NCBI RefSeq assembly: GCF_029323795.1
Contig: NZ_CP119758.1
Span: 4,154,001-4,218,000 of the forward strand
Direction: 5' to 3'
Length of the DNA stretch: 64,000 nt
DNA from: Zobellia alginiliquefaciens
GTDB taxonomy: Bacteria; Bacteroidota; Bacteroidia; Flavobacteriales; Flavobacteriaceae
The translations under genes were made by a program, and so were the position numbers. The notes under the pieces are model-generated. The model made no database searches. It saw only the letters and a list, made by a program, of their open reading frames with translations, and was not told where the DNA came from. Numbering within the stretch: position 1 is the first letter of the stretch; each line of letters begins with the position of its first letter. Below are positions 52,416 to 60,171 of the stretch, in pieces.

Positions 52416-52748
52416 TTATAGGTCAAAATATTCAGCTCTAATTTTCAATGCTTTCTCTATTTGTGATTTTGGAACTTTACTCACTTTTTTAACCATTCCG
52501 TGAGTTGACAAAACAAAAGTTTCGGTTTTGTCCGTTTTATCCCAAAAAGCAAAAAGTCTGTATTGAATTCCTTGATAAAGCGTTCTGAATTCCCAAATAT
52601 CATCTGTCAGTTTTTTAAACAGTTTTGGGTCATTTTCGAGTTTCGCTTTATCCAAATTGTAATAGATTTTCTTTTTGGCTTTTGCATCTATTTTACTCAT
52701 AAAGTCTATAGCCTGCTCAAGAAAAACTACCTCAAATTTTGGTTTCAT
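52416..52748 (-). CDS. RelE/ParE-family toxin (HigB-like)
   Basis: Small toxin of 110 residues with the RelE/ParE fold: FEVVFLEQAIDFMSKIDAKAK (helix 1-2), KLTDDIWEFRTLYQGIQYRLF (beta strands with the Arg and Tyr typical of mRNA-cleaving members), ETFVLSTHGMVKKVSKVP and a basic C-terminal helix. It is expected to cleave mRNA at the ribosome and be neutralised by the Xre-type antitoxin encoded just downstream. Toxin-antitoxin pairs are typical stabilising cargo of cassette arrays. Confidence 0.9.
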   Translation of the reverse strand: MKPKFEVVFLEQAIDFMSKIDAKAKKKIYYNLDKAKLENDPKLFKKLTDDIWEFRTLYQGIQYRLFAFWDKTDKTETFVLSTHGMVKKVSKVPKSQIEKALKIRAEYFDL

Positions 52749-52830
52749 TCAGTTTATTTTGTCGATTTACTTAAGTAAAGATAACAAAAAAGTTGAATTA
52801 TATGGAAACTTTTATTGATTTGCCTCGCAT

Positions 52831-53037
52831 TACTGGCAACGCCTGAGCTAAGATTAGTGCGGAACTAAGGAAACTGTAAAGTTTCCGTCTTCGCGCTAAG
52901 ACAAAGCTTTTTGTTTGCGTTTATTTTTTCAATATTAAAATGTCAAATCAAACAGATTTGACGACCTTATAAAATTACGCAAACCATTTGATTAAACACC
53001 AAAGCCCCGCATTAATTCTTAGGTTTTGTTGACCGTA
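52831..53037. repeat. attC-like site S8, intact
   Basis: The site runs from GGCAAC (52835-52840) to GTTGAC (53028-53033). Arms CTAAGATTAGTGCGG (52848-52862) and CCGCATTAATTCTTAG (53007-53022) pair well, and the interior resembles S3. Outer flanks: TACTGGCAAC is the right edge of C7, GTTGACCGTA the left edge of C8. Confidence 0.82.
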
Positions 53038-53427
53038 GCTTACAGCGCAAACCTTATTCTCAAGGAAAAAGAAAGGAACAATCCGCGTAGATTTTGCCGC
53101 ATTTGCCATACTGAGCCAGACTTTTGTAAACACAGAAATATGCTTAAAACTCCAATATAACTTCGTTGAATATGACAAACCACAAGTCAGACTGGGAAAC
53201 GATTCCGTAGAGATTACGTGCTGGCGGCAAAAGGATTTTACTCTTAGTTGCTCTTTATAAAACCCAAAACACTTTTAAAGGACATATTTTAGCTTTATAA
53301 AGCGTAGTTTTTTGTTGTGCTGATAAACGAACTGCTTATGAATCTATTTCGTCAAACTATTGGGTAAACAACAAAAAAGGAGGGAAACTCTTAGTTGGCA
53401 TTTTTTAATATGTATGTTACGGTCAAC
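53028..53427. other. Cassette C8, about 400 bases without a gene
   Basis: Bounded by GTTGACCGTA (53028-53037) and TACGGTCAAC (53418-53427), exact reverse complements. No open frame with coding character was found; the minus strand gives fragments broken by several stops, so it may be a decayed gene or a non-coding cassette. It is the cassette nearest the recombinase gene. Confidence 0.6.
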
Positions 53428-53433
53428 GTAGGA

Positions 53434-53455
53434 ATATAGATCATATGATCTATAT
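53434..53455. repeat. Perfect 22-bp palindrome beside the array recombinase
   Basis: The sequence from 53434 reads ATATAGATCAT and then its reverse complement. It lies 16 bases from the stop of the recombinase gene and 7 bases after the AAC that ends C8. It could be the first attachment site of the array or simply a terminator-like hairpin with a TATA run. Confidence 0.6.
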
Positions 53456-53470
53456 ATATATTATGCGGAA

Positions 53471-54577
53471 CTAAGATAAGAGATTTTTTATGCTTTTAAA
53501 CGAGGTTTCTGCCACATGGGTGTAAACTTCCGTGGTTTTGGTACTACTGTTGCCTAGCAGCAGTTGAATGTGCCTTATATCAGTGCCGTTTTCAAGAAGG
53601 TGGGTAGCAAAGCTATGACGTAACATGATGCCCGGTCTCATGGCAGCCATATAGGTAATTTTTAATACACTTGAAGCGGTATAGGCTTTTTGACCGGGGC
53701 CTTCAAATAGATAGTGCTGTGGTCTATACTCTTTGTAATAAGCACGTAGTTCTTTTAAGAGTGTGGGGCTTAGGACGGTCATTCTATCTTTATTGCCCTT
53801 GGTCGCCTTAACGCAGATAAGCATTCGCTTTCCATCTATATCGTCTATTTTTAAGTTCAGAAGCTCACTTCTTCTAAGGCCTGCCGAATATAATAGGGAA
53901 ATGATACAGCGATGTTTTAAGTTGCGGGTATACTCAATAAGGCTTAGAACTTCTTCTTTTGAAAGTACTTTGGGCAGTTGTTTTTGTTTAATGGGCCGTT
54001 CAATGTTATAGAAGCGGTTGGGCATACCCATGACCACCTCAAAATAGAATTTGATGCTGTTGACTGCTTGGTTTAAATAAGAGTGTGAACGGACATCCCT
54101 TGTTAGCTTTTGCAAATACTTCCTTACCTCTATCTCAGTAATGGCATTGGGTGGTATGCCGTGAAAATGATTTATAAAGGTTTCAAAATGGTGTACGTAG
54201 GTCTTTACCGTATTTTCCGCATATCTGCTTAATTCCAACTTGTCCAGGTACTCTTCCGGACATCTTTTAAAACCTTCTTTCAGCTCCCTGTTCCTGTACC
54301 AGTTTATGTTATGGGGTTTGTCTGGGTTTAGTCCATGGCTATTCTCGAAAAAATAATTTCCGTTTATCCAGACCTCTCCACGAAATGTACTCCAAAGTGT
54401 ACTAAGGTTGGTTTTATTGTTGAGGACATGATACATGCCATATTCCTGGCTCCAACATATGTGTGGTAATTTCTCCACAAGCGCTTGGATTACTTTATCA
54501 GATTTGAACTGGAGTCCAATATGTTTTACGTTATTTATCAATAAATGTTTTAACGTAATGCTTCTACCTTTAAACAT
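53471..54577 (-). CDS. XerC/D-like tyrosine recombinase of the cassette array, active site altered
   Basis: Site-specific recombinase of 368 residues. After an N-terminal extension (about 1-105) comes a SAM-like core-binding domain (about 110-190, YAENTVKTYVHHFETFINHF) and a catalytic domain (about 200-365). Catalytic Arg I is in SAGLRRSELLNL, the beta-hairpin Lys in KATKGNKDRMTVL, Arg II in MLRHSFATHLLENGTD and the Tyr in EVYTHVA. The box II His that normally lies three residues before Arg II is Ile (I-M-L-R-H), and the LGHSS His is Asn (LGNSS). Relative to remembered homologues the segment before box II also looks about seven residues short. No IntI-specific insertion is present. The gene may thus be impaired. 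Its stop is next to the array. Confidence 0.85.
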   Translation of the reverse strand: MFKGRSITLKHLLINNVKHIGLQFKSDKVIQALVEKLPHICWSQEYGMYHVLNNKTNLSTLWSTFRGEVWINGNYFFENSHGLNPDKPHNINWYRNRELKEGFKRCPEEYLDKLELSRYAENTVKTYVHHFETFINHFHGIPPNAITEIEVRKYLQKLTRDVRSHSYLNQAVNSIKFYFEVVMGMPNRFYNIERPIKQKQLPKVLSKEEVLSLIEYTRNLKHRCIISLLYSAGLRRSELLNLKIDDIDGKRMLICVKATKGNKDRMTVLSPTLLKELRAYYKEYRPQHYLFEGPGQKAYTASSVLKITYMAAMRPGIMLRHSFATHLLENGTDIRHIQLLLGNSSTKTTEVYTHVAETSFKSIKNLLS

Positions 54578-54662
54578 GTTATTTTTTTTCCAAGTTCATT
54601 AATAAAAATGATTTAATCGTATCTTAATCGAATAATGTTCGCATAAAGATTCACTTAAGTTT

Positions 54663-55055
54663 ATGGAAATGAGACTACAACATGAGTGTTTGTACTGTAA
54701 AAAGCCACTTACGGGTAGAACGGATAAAAAATATTGCAATCTACATTGCAAGAGTGCTTTCCAATATCAAAAAGAAAAGGAAAGACCGGAACGCTTTTAC
54801 AATAAAGTAGACAATCAGCTAAAACTGAACCGGAAGATTCTTAAACAATATAACAAAGGGGGCAAGGTAACGATAAGATGTAAGGTTCTTTCGGAGCAGG
54901 GATTCGATTCCAACTTTTTCACCCACTATTGGAAGAACAAAAAGGGAGACGTATATTTTTTTATTTATGAATACGGTTTCTTGAAAAAAATCGAATATGG
55001 AAAAGAAAAATACATTCTGGTTACCTGGCAAGATTATATGAACAAGGGAATGTAA
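54663..55055 (+). CDS. Small zinc-ribbon protein
   Basis: Protein of 130 residues. The N-terminus has two CxxC-like knuckles, HECLYCKKPLTG and KKYCNLHCKSAFQYQ, a probable zinc ribbon or DNA-binding finger. The rest is charged, with a beta-rich C-terminal half (DVYFFIYEYGFLKKIEYGK, LVTWQDYMN). I do not recognise a defined family. It is transcribed divergently from the tyrosine recombinase, 85 bases away, so it could regulate or assist recombination; this is inference. Confidence 0.72.
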   Translation: MEMRLQHECLYCKKPLTGRTDKKYCNLHCKSAFQYQKEKERPERFYNKVDNQLKLNRKILKQYNKGGKVTIRCKVLSEQGFDSNFFTHYWKNKKGDVYFFIYEYGFLKKIEYGKEKYILVTWQDYMNKGM

Positions 55056-55438
55056 CGGGAGGAATAGAAGTTAATTGATTGTTTATCAATATAATTGGCA
55101 TTGGCAGTAAACTTGGGTTGTTGTTTCAGTATGTCGTTCGCTAAGGTATGGTTGACCCTCCTTTGCCCGTAGCGCATTACAAAAATAGGGTTACTATTAA
55201 TATTCTTTTTAAAATATATGGTTAAAGTAACTAAGTAATTAACCATAAGGGGGCAACCATAGCTATGGTGCTCCTGAATGTGTATTTGGACAAAATAAGG
55301 TTACTTTTTATAGCTTATATGGTGGTATCTAAAAAAAGTATGGTTATATTTTATGTGGTTAAAAAGCTTAGTAGGATATTAGGCCAATATAATTTAGGAC
55401 AGTATAAGACAACCATATTTTGGCCTATGCCTATGGTG
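55056..55438. repeat. Non-coding gap with many ATGGTT/AACCAT motifs
   Basis: Between 55145 and 55440 about nine copies of ATGGT(T/G) or its complement occur in both directions, e.g. ATGGTTAA at 55218 and TTAACCAT at 55239, CAACCAT at 55254 and 55410. GTTACT-type motifs also recur (55190, 55227, 55300). Such clusters can be binding sites for a recombinase or replication protein. No gene was found. Confidence 0.5.
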
Positions 55439-56224
55439 CTATTTAGACGACTTGGAGAAAACCGAATTTAACAGGAAGTCTATGGCTTCGTCATCGGAAA
55501 TGATAGCGTCTTTTTTCTTACGTTCTGTACTTTTCTCCTTTAGTTGTTGAACAGTGTGCAGTTTATTCTCAATTTTCTTGGGTGGGTCGTCCACCGTTTC
55601 AAATTGAAATTGCTCGTTCAAGGTCAATAGGATCCCAAGTGATGCCTCAAATTTTAATGTTTCGTTCAGTACAGGAAACTTATCTATTAGGGAATCTTCA
55701 AAATATGCAACGTTTCCGATCAGGAAGTGGGCCAGGGGCACTGGACATTCTGTGGCAAGACGCTCCTGTAGTGCCTCCTTCCGCAGCTCAAAGAGCTCTA
55801 CTTTCTTAGCTCTACGTATGCTTAGGTGTCCATTGGGCAAATTTACAGGCTTCAGTATATCAAATTCATTTTTAATGGCAAGTTGGGCAATTCTTTTGTA
55901 ATGCTCCAAAGCAACTTTTCGAGTATCCGGTTCATCCAGCCCCATCATATCCTCTTCATACACATAATAAAACCCAATGAGGCTATTTTCAATTATATCT
56001 TGATACACATCCACTATAAACCCATAAAACTCCTCGGTCATGTTAGGGTCGGGAACATAAACGGTTTCACTGTTCTTGGGGGAAATGGCATTAGGTCTTC
56101 CATTAACGGACAGTGGTATTCTTGTTACTTCTTGGAGTATTCCCCTTGAGAGCTGTATACGAGTGAGCTCGTCCATTGTCAACGAGTTCAGGTCCAAATT
56201 CTTTAAAAGTCCAAAGTAACTCAT
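55439..56224 (-). CDS. Hypothetical protein co-transcribed with an integrase
   Basis: Protein of 261 residues, no recognised domain. The sequence is helical and acidic, with a possible coiled coil near residues 105-175 (IRRAKKVELFELRKEALQER) and a basic linker near the end (EKSTERKKKDAII). There is no signal or membrane span. Its start overlaps the stop of the upstream integrase by 4 bases, so both are translated from one message. It could be an accessory protein of the island. Confidence 0.65.
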   Translation of the reverse strand: MSYFGLLKNLDLNSLTMDELTRIQLSRGILQEVTRIPLSVNGRPNAISPKNSETVYVPDPNMTEEFYGFIVDVYQDIIENSLIGFYYVYEEDMMGLDEPDTRKVALEHYKRIAQLAIKNEFDILKPVNLPNGHLSIRRAKKVELFELRKEALQERLATECPVPLAHFLIGNVAYFEDSLIDKFPVLNETLKFEASLGILLTLNEQFQFETVDDPPKKIENKLHTVQQLKEKSTERKKKDAIISDDEAIDFLLNSVFSKSSK

Positions 56225-57618
56225 TTGTCGGTTTTGTTGATGGATCGGTTCAATAGGTTTGAGTAATCCTGGGGTAGTTCGGCATCTATGTCCCTAAGGT
56301 ATTTTTCAAGTGCATCAAGGGTGGCATGGCCCGTAATGAGCATCAGTTTGCTTTTAACCTCTTCAGGCGTCCCCGTTTTTATCATCTCACGGTAGAGCAT
56401 GGTTATATACGTATGTCTGAAACTGTACAGCCCATATTCATTGCCCAAATTAAAATGGTCTTTTACTTTTTTAAAGCGTTTGGAAAAGTAGTTCCGTTTG
56501 TCGTTATCGGCAAGGTTCCATTCTCCGCCAAAGCCTTGTGGAGTGAACAGGGAATGTTTGGCGTCCATCTTGGAAAGGTCCGGCAATTGCCCAAGCATTA
56601 TATCGGGTATGATCTTTATCTTAACAGGTTTGTTCTTGGCTTTGACATATATTTTCTTGTCATTGATGTCAATATCACCTACTTTAAGGCGACATATTTC
56701 TATAGGCCTCAACATATTATAGCTGACCATTTGGACGAACATCCGCATCAAAAGGTCATTGTTCATAAGATGTGAGTCAATTTCCGCCAACTGTTTGGGT
56801 GTGTAGGTCTTGTTTCGCTTCGGAACGGATTTCAGTATGTTTATCTTACGTATAAAGTTGTCATCGATTAGTTCATTGTTCTCCAAGGTGCCAAAGAGCG
56901 CACTGAGAGCGGTTCTGGTATTGTTCCTGTTTCTAGGACTGGAGGTGCGCAAAACATCGTTCAGGTGGCGCACTACGGTCTTTTTGTCAATGTTATTAAT
57001 ATCGGAAACATCCACCTCATTTTCGGCAAGCCATCTTTCAAACTTGGTTATTCGACTTTTCTGCTTCTTGAACGAATTATCGTTCAATGTGCTCTCTTTA
57101 ATGTTTAGGCCCAGTTCGAATGCTTCGGCCACTGAAACTTTGTTCTCGTCCACCACATTGTTTTCTATTTCTGAAATAGGTACTGGATTTGGTTTAGCGT
57201 TTTCATTGGCAAGGTCAATACGCTCTCTATTTCCTGCTGCTGTAGATTCATTTTCCACTTCTTTCTTCGCTGGAAAGTTGTTTATGGGGCGTTCTTCTTT
57301 TATTGCTCTCCTTCTAAATTCGTCTTCTAACTCTGTATTGTCTCTATAAGGGTCGAATCCGGCTTCCAATAACAGAAGGAGGTTTCGTTGTAGCACTTTT
57401 AAGAACTGTAAACGTTTAGTTTTTCCTTTGAAGCGGTTGGCTCCGGCTTTGATAAAAGGTTGCTTTTTTAGTTTGCCGGTATCAGGGTCCCTGAAAGAGA
57501 AATATACAAACCAGGCTTTTGCAAGGGCATCGTTGCGTTGCTTTTTGTCAAGGGCGGACCATTGGGTGATATCGACACCACCTGTAAAGATTTTAGGTTC
57601 GGTGTAGTTCAATTTCAT
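56221..57618 (-). CDS. Tyrosine-type integrase of the genomic island
   Basis: Integrase of 465 residues from the ATG at 57618 (MKLNYTEPKIFTGG); the frame is open upstream but without similarity. Arm-binding and SAM-like domains (about 1-270) are followed by the catalytic domain (about 275-455) with YNMLRPIEICRLKVGD (Arg I), YSFRHTYITMLY (Arg II; Tyr in place of the box II His, as in many Bacteroidota integrases), LITGHATLDALEKYLRD (His and catalytic Tyr). The gene lies next to a tRNA-Met fragment, the usual arrangement for an integrase that uses the tRNA 3' end as attachment site. Confidence 0.9.
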   Translation of the reverse strand: MKLNYTEPKIFTGGVDITQWSALDKKQRNDALAKAWFVYFSFRDPDTGKLKKQPFIKAGANRFKGKTKRLQFLKVLQRNLLLLLEAGFDPYRDNTELEDEFRRRAIKEERPINNFPAKKEVENESTAAGNRERIDLANENAKPNPVPISEIENNVVDENKVSVAEAFELGLNIKESTLNDNSFKKQKSRITKFERWLAENEVDVSDINNIDKKTVVRHLNDVLRTSSPRNRNNTRTALSALFGTLENNELIDDNFIRKINILKSVPKRNKTYTPKQLAEIDSHLMNNDLLMRMFVQMVSYNMLRPIEICRLKVGDIDINDKKIYVKAKNKPVKIKIIPDIMLGQLPDLSKMDAKHSLFTPQGFGGEWNLADNDKRNYFSKRFKKVKDHFNLGNEYGLYSFRHTYITMLYREMIKTGTPEEVKSKLMLITGHATLDALEKYLRDIDAELPQDYSNLLNRSINKTDK

Positions 57619-57675
57619 TTTAAAAGTGTTTACGTTTTCGTTTACGGAACGTAATAAAAGGGAAATACAAGGCAT

Positions 57676-57705
57676 AAAAAAACGGATTGTAGTACGCAAT
57701 CCGTT
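57676..57705 (-). terminator. Rho-independent terminator behind the tRNA fragment
   Basis: AACGGATTG (57681-57689) and CAATCCGTT (57697-57705) form a perfect 9-bp stem with a 7-base loop; on the minus strand at least five T follow. It lies between the tRNA-Met fragment and the integrase gene. Confidence 0.85.
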
Positions 57706-57726
57706 AGTTTACAGCATTTTAAGCCT

Positions 57727-57771
57727 TGTAGCGAGAGGGGGGCACGATCCCCCGACCTCCGGGTTATGAAA
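57727..57771 (-). other. 3' half of tRNA-Met, probable island attachment site
   Basis: On the minus strand the segment reads from the anticodon loop TTCATAA through CCCGGAGGTC, a T-arm with perfect 5-bp stem (GGGGG/CCCCC), to the acceptor strand TCTCGCT and ACA. This matches the 3' half of a Bacteroidota tRNA-Met(CAT). The sequence before the anticodon does not fold into the 5' half, so no complete tRNA gene exists here. The T-loop departs from TTCRANY. Islands that integrate into tRNA genes leave this kind of half copy at one end. Confidence 0.75.
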
Positions 57772-57772
57772 T

Positions 57773-58131
57773 CGGTCAAAAACGCCGTATTCATAGGGTT
57801 TCCCGCTGTTTTGTCTTATATCAGTGTACCGCGCTGTGTACTCTGGTTTAACTAAATATTTATCTAAAGATAACATCAAAAATCTACGCTGTCAAATATA
57901 TTTTACTTTTTAAATTTGAATGCTTTATTCACTACTTACTTTTTAATTTTAAAAGCTATAAAACAGGTCCTTGAAGAGTATTTTAATGATGCCTATAGGA
58001 TGATTTTATAGTCTCGATGACAATGCTATTTCTCGGAGAAAAGCATAAAGATGTTTACTGAACTTCCGTGAAATGCTGTACAATTTTATTCTATAGAGGA
58101 TTAGTTCGGAGAAGGATAAGTTTAGAAATAA
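57773..58131. other. Intergenic gap of 359 bases
   Basis: Region between the tRNA fragment and the stop of the sigma gene at 58132. It is AT-rich, and no gene or clear signal was found. It probably marks the junction from island to chromosome. Confidence 0.4.
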
Positions 58132-58728
58132 TTAGCTTACTGGATTGCTGGTATTCTGAAATATTACCATCAATATAGTTTCATACTTTTCTCCCATCTT
58201 ATTTCTTAAAATGCGGAAAGCTTTCGTTATTTGGTTCTCAACAGTTTTTTTAGAGAGGTTTAGACATTCAGATATCTCAATATTGGTAAGACCTTCTTTT
58301 TTGCTCATAAGAAAAATTTGTTTGCATTTTGGAGGCAATTGGTGAATAGCGTCAAAAAGGATAGTAAGTATCTTCTGCTCTTGCACCTCGTCTTTTTCAT
58401 CAATGGCAAGTTCCAGGGCGGTCATATATTTCTTTTCTAAAGCCATAACGGCCTTTCCCTTTCTATATTCGTCAATAAACTTATTATGGACTGATTTGTA
58501 TAGGTAGCTTTCCAAGGATAGTTCGTGTTTGAGCTTCTTTCGTTTTTCCCATATTTGGACAAATACATTTTGAACAATATCCTCAGCTATTAGGTCATCT
58601 TTAATCAAGCTATTAGCATAGTTGCATAATCTATTGTGATACTGTTCTATGAGATGAACATATGCAATTTCATCACCGTTTTTTAAACCTTCAATCAGTA
58701 AATCTTGATTGTTAAATTGCCTTTTCAT
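58132..58728 (-). CDS. ECF RNA polymerase sigma-70 factor
   Basis: ECF sigma factor of 198 residues. Region 2 at about 20-90 (YVHLIEQYHNRLCNYANSL, AEDIVQNVFVQIWEKRKKL) and region 4 at about 130-180 (LPPKCKQIFLMSKKEGLTN, EISECLNLSKKTVENQ). It is transcribed divergently from the fecR gene at 58841, separated by 112 bases that must hold both promoters. It probably controls the susC-susD pair beyond. Confidence 0.93.
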   Translation of the reverse strand: MKRQFNNQDLLIEGLKNGDEIAYVHLIEQYHNRLCNYANSLIKDDLIAEDIVQNVFVQIWEKRKKLKHELSLESYLYKSVHNKFIDEYRKGKAVMALEKKYMTALELAIDEKDEVQEQKILTILFDAIHQLPPKCKQIFLMSKKEGLTNIEISECLNLSKKTVENQITKAFRILRNKMGEKYETILMVIFQNTSNPVS

Positions 58729-58840
58729 GTTTTTTGGTTGGTTGTAGTGTGGTTGAGATATTTGACAAATATGAAAAAAAAATGTGAAAAACGTAGGGGT
58801 TTCTCAATTTTGATTCGTGTTAGTGTGAATTGCATAATGA

Positions 58841-60004
58841 ATGAAGCCAAAGAAATTACATAAACTGATTATCAAATATGTTACAGATTCGATTTCTAAA
58901 TCGGAACTGGACCAATTGGAAAGTGAGCTCAATCACCCGTCCCATATTCAACTTTTTAATGAATGTGTAAAGTTAAACTACAGAATTGACAGTAAAATGA
59001 AAACCTACGATACTGAAAAGTCAAAGCGCTTGTTACTGGATAAAATGAGAAAGGATAAAAAGAAACCTAAAAAATTCAAGCTCAATAGTTTTGCTAAGTA
59101 TGCTGCCCTAATCGTCTTGTCTATGACTCTAGGGTATTTAGTAAAAGAGTTTGTTTATGAGAAAGAGGAGGAAACCAATTTTTCTTTAGAAGATAACTTT
59201 ATTACTCTGGAACGTGAAGACGGAAATATTCAAGTGATTTCAGAAGAAGGAACGACTCAAGTTTTAGATAAAAACGGAAATGTAGTAGGCTCTCAAGTAG
59301 GCAATCAATTGGTATATGAAGTTAATAATGAGTCCGAAACAAGTGAGCCGGTTTATAACACGTTAAATGTGCCCTATGGGAAACGATTTGAACTTAAATT
59401 GGAGGATGGTTCCATAGCATACTTAAATTCAGGATCATCTTTAAAATATCCAGTAAAATTCCAAAAAGGAATGGAGCGGAAAATTTATTTATCAGGAGAA
59501 GCTTTTCTGGATATAGCAAAGGATAAGAATAGAGCATTTATTGTTAACGCATCCGATTTGAACGTAAAAGTCTATGGTACCCGTTTTAATGTTTCGGCCT
59601 ATCCTGAAGACAAGGTGAAAGAAGTGGTTTTAGTTGAAGGATCTGTAGGAATGTACGCAAAAACAGACGGTCTTCAATCAGAAAAAGAAACGTTATTGAC
59701 TCCTGGAACAAAGGGTAAATATGATAATATAATCGGGGATATTTCAACTGAGCCGGTTGTAACAGGTATCTACACATCTTGGGTGCAAGGTGTATTGGTA
59801 TTTAGAAACATGAGTTTTGAGGATATTCTAAAGAAATTGGAACGACATTACGATGTCAAGATCGTTAATCAAAATTCACGATTGTCCTCTGAAACTTTTA
59901 ATGCCAGTTTCGGAGATATGTCTATTGAGAAAATATTGGATTACTTCAAGAGTCAGTATGATATGGACTATGTAATAGAGAACAAGATTATAATTGTAAA
60001 ATAA
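58841..60004 (+). CDS. FecR-family anti-sigma factor
   Basis: Anti-sigma factor of 387 residues, longer than the two other FecR proteins here because of a linker between the membrane span (about 84-104, YAALIVLSMTLGYLVKEF) and the FecR domain (about 180-285, LNVPYGKRFELKLEDGSIAYL, KVYGTRFNVSAY). The linker carries VLDKNGNVVGSQ and DGNIQVISEEG repeats. A DUF4974 domain (about 310-385, FEDILKKLERHYDVKIV) ends the protein. The sigma gene lies on the opposite strand. Confidence 0.92.
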   Translation: MKPKKLHKLIIKYVTDSISKSELDQLESELNHPSHIQLFNECVKLNYRIDSKMKTYDTEKSKRLLLDKMRKDKKKPKKFKLNSFAKYAALIVLSMTLGYLVKEFVYEKEEETNFSLEDNFITLEREDGNIQVISEEGTTQVLDKNGNVVGSQVGNQLVYEVNNESETSEPVYNTLNVPYGKRFELKLEDGSIAYLNSGSSLKYPVKFQKGMERKIYLSGEAFLDIAKDKNRAFIVNASDLNVKVYGTRFNVSAYPEDKVKEVVLVEGSVGMYAKTDGLQSEKETLLTPGTKGKYDNIIGDISTEPVVTGIYTSWVQGVLVFRNMSFEDILKKLERHYDVKIVNQNSRLSSETFNASFGDMSIEKILDYFKSQYDMDYVIENKIIIVK

Positions 60005-60171
60005 CTATGAAATAACTTAAAACAAACCGCTAATGAAGAATTGACTAGAGTAAAATTCGCTTTTTCACCTATTCTCAACTGGTGTGAAAAAATCGGAAAA
60101 TGCGTCACCATTTCCCGATTCGCAGAAGTGATTAACCAAATTGTATAACCACAATCAAACATTATAAAAGT

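Larger units (their letters stand above)
35791..53471. other. Integron-like gene-cassette array with eight attC-like sites
   Basis: Eight recombination-like sites (S1-S8) separate blocks of minus-strand genes (C1-C8). Each site starts with YAAC and ends with GTTR and is an imperfect palindrome inside. In C1, C2, C3, C5, C6 and C8 the first 10 bp of the cassette are the exact reverse complement of its last 10 bp, with a different 7-base variable part in C1, C2, C3, C5, C6 and C8, while the ends of one site do not match each other. C4 and C7 have lost one edge. A tyrosine recombinase gene (53471-54577) lies at the right end, upstream in the direction of the cassette genes. The right and left limits of the array are estimates. 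Confidence 0.75.

Noticed and set aside
52975-53178. 67-codon minus-strand frame crossing site S8 and cassette C8
   Set aside because: It crosses the cassette boundary, has no similarity and poor composition.
35791-53427. The palindromic sites as ordinary MITEs
   Set aside because: MITEs carry matching terminal repeats at their own ends and target duplications. Here the outer bases match across the genes, not across each site, which fits cassette recombination better. MITE origin of the inner part is not excluded.
35791-53471. Classical integron with IntI and standard attC
   Set aside because: The ends do not follow GTTRRRY/RYYYAAC beyond GTTR, no IntI-specific insertion is seen in the recombinase, and cassettes are larger than usual. 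I call it integron-like only.
57727-57860. Complete tRNA gene
   Set aside because: Only the anticodon loop, T-arm and 3' acceptor strand can be found; bases before the anticodon loop do not pair with the 3' strands.
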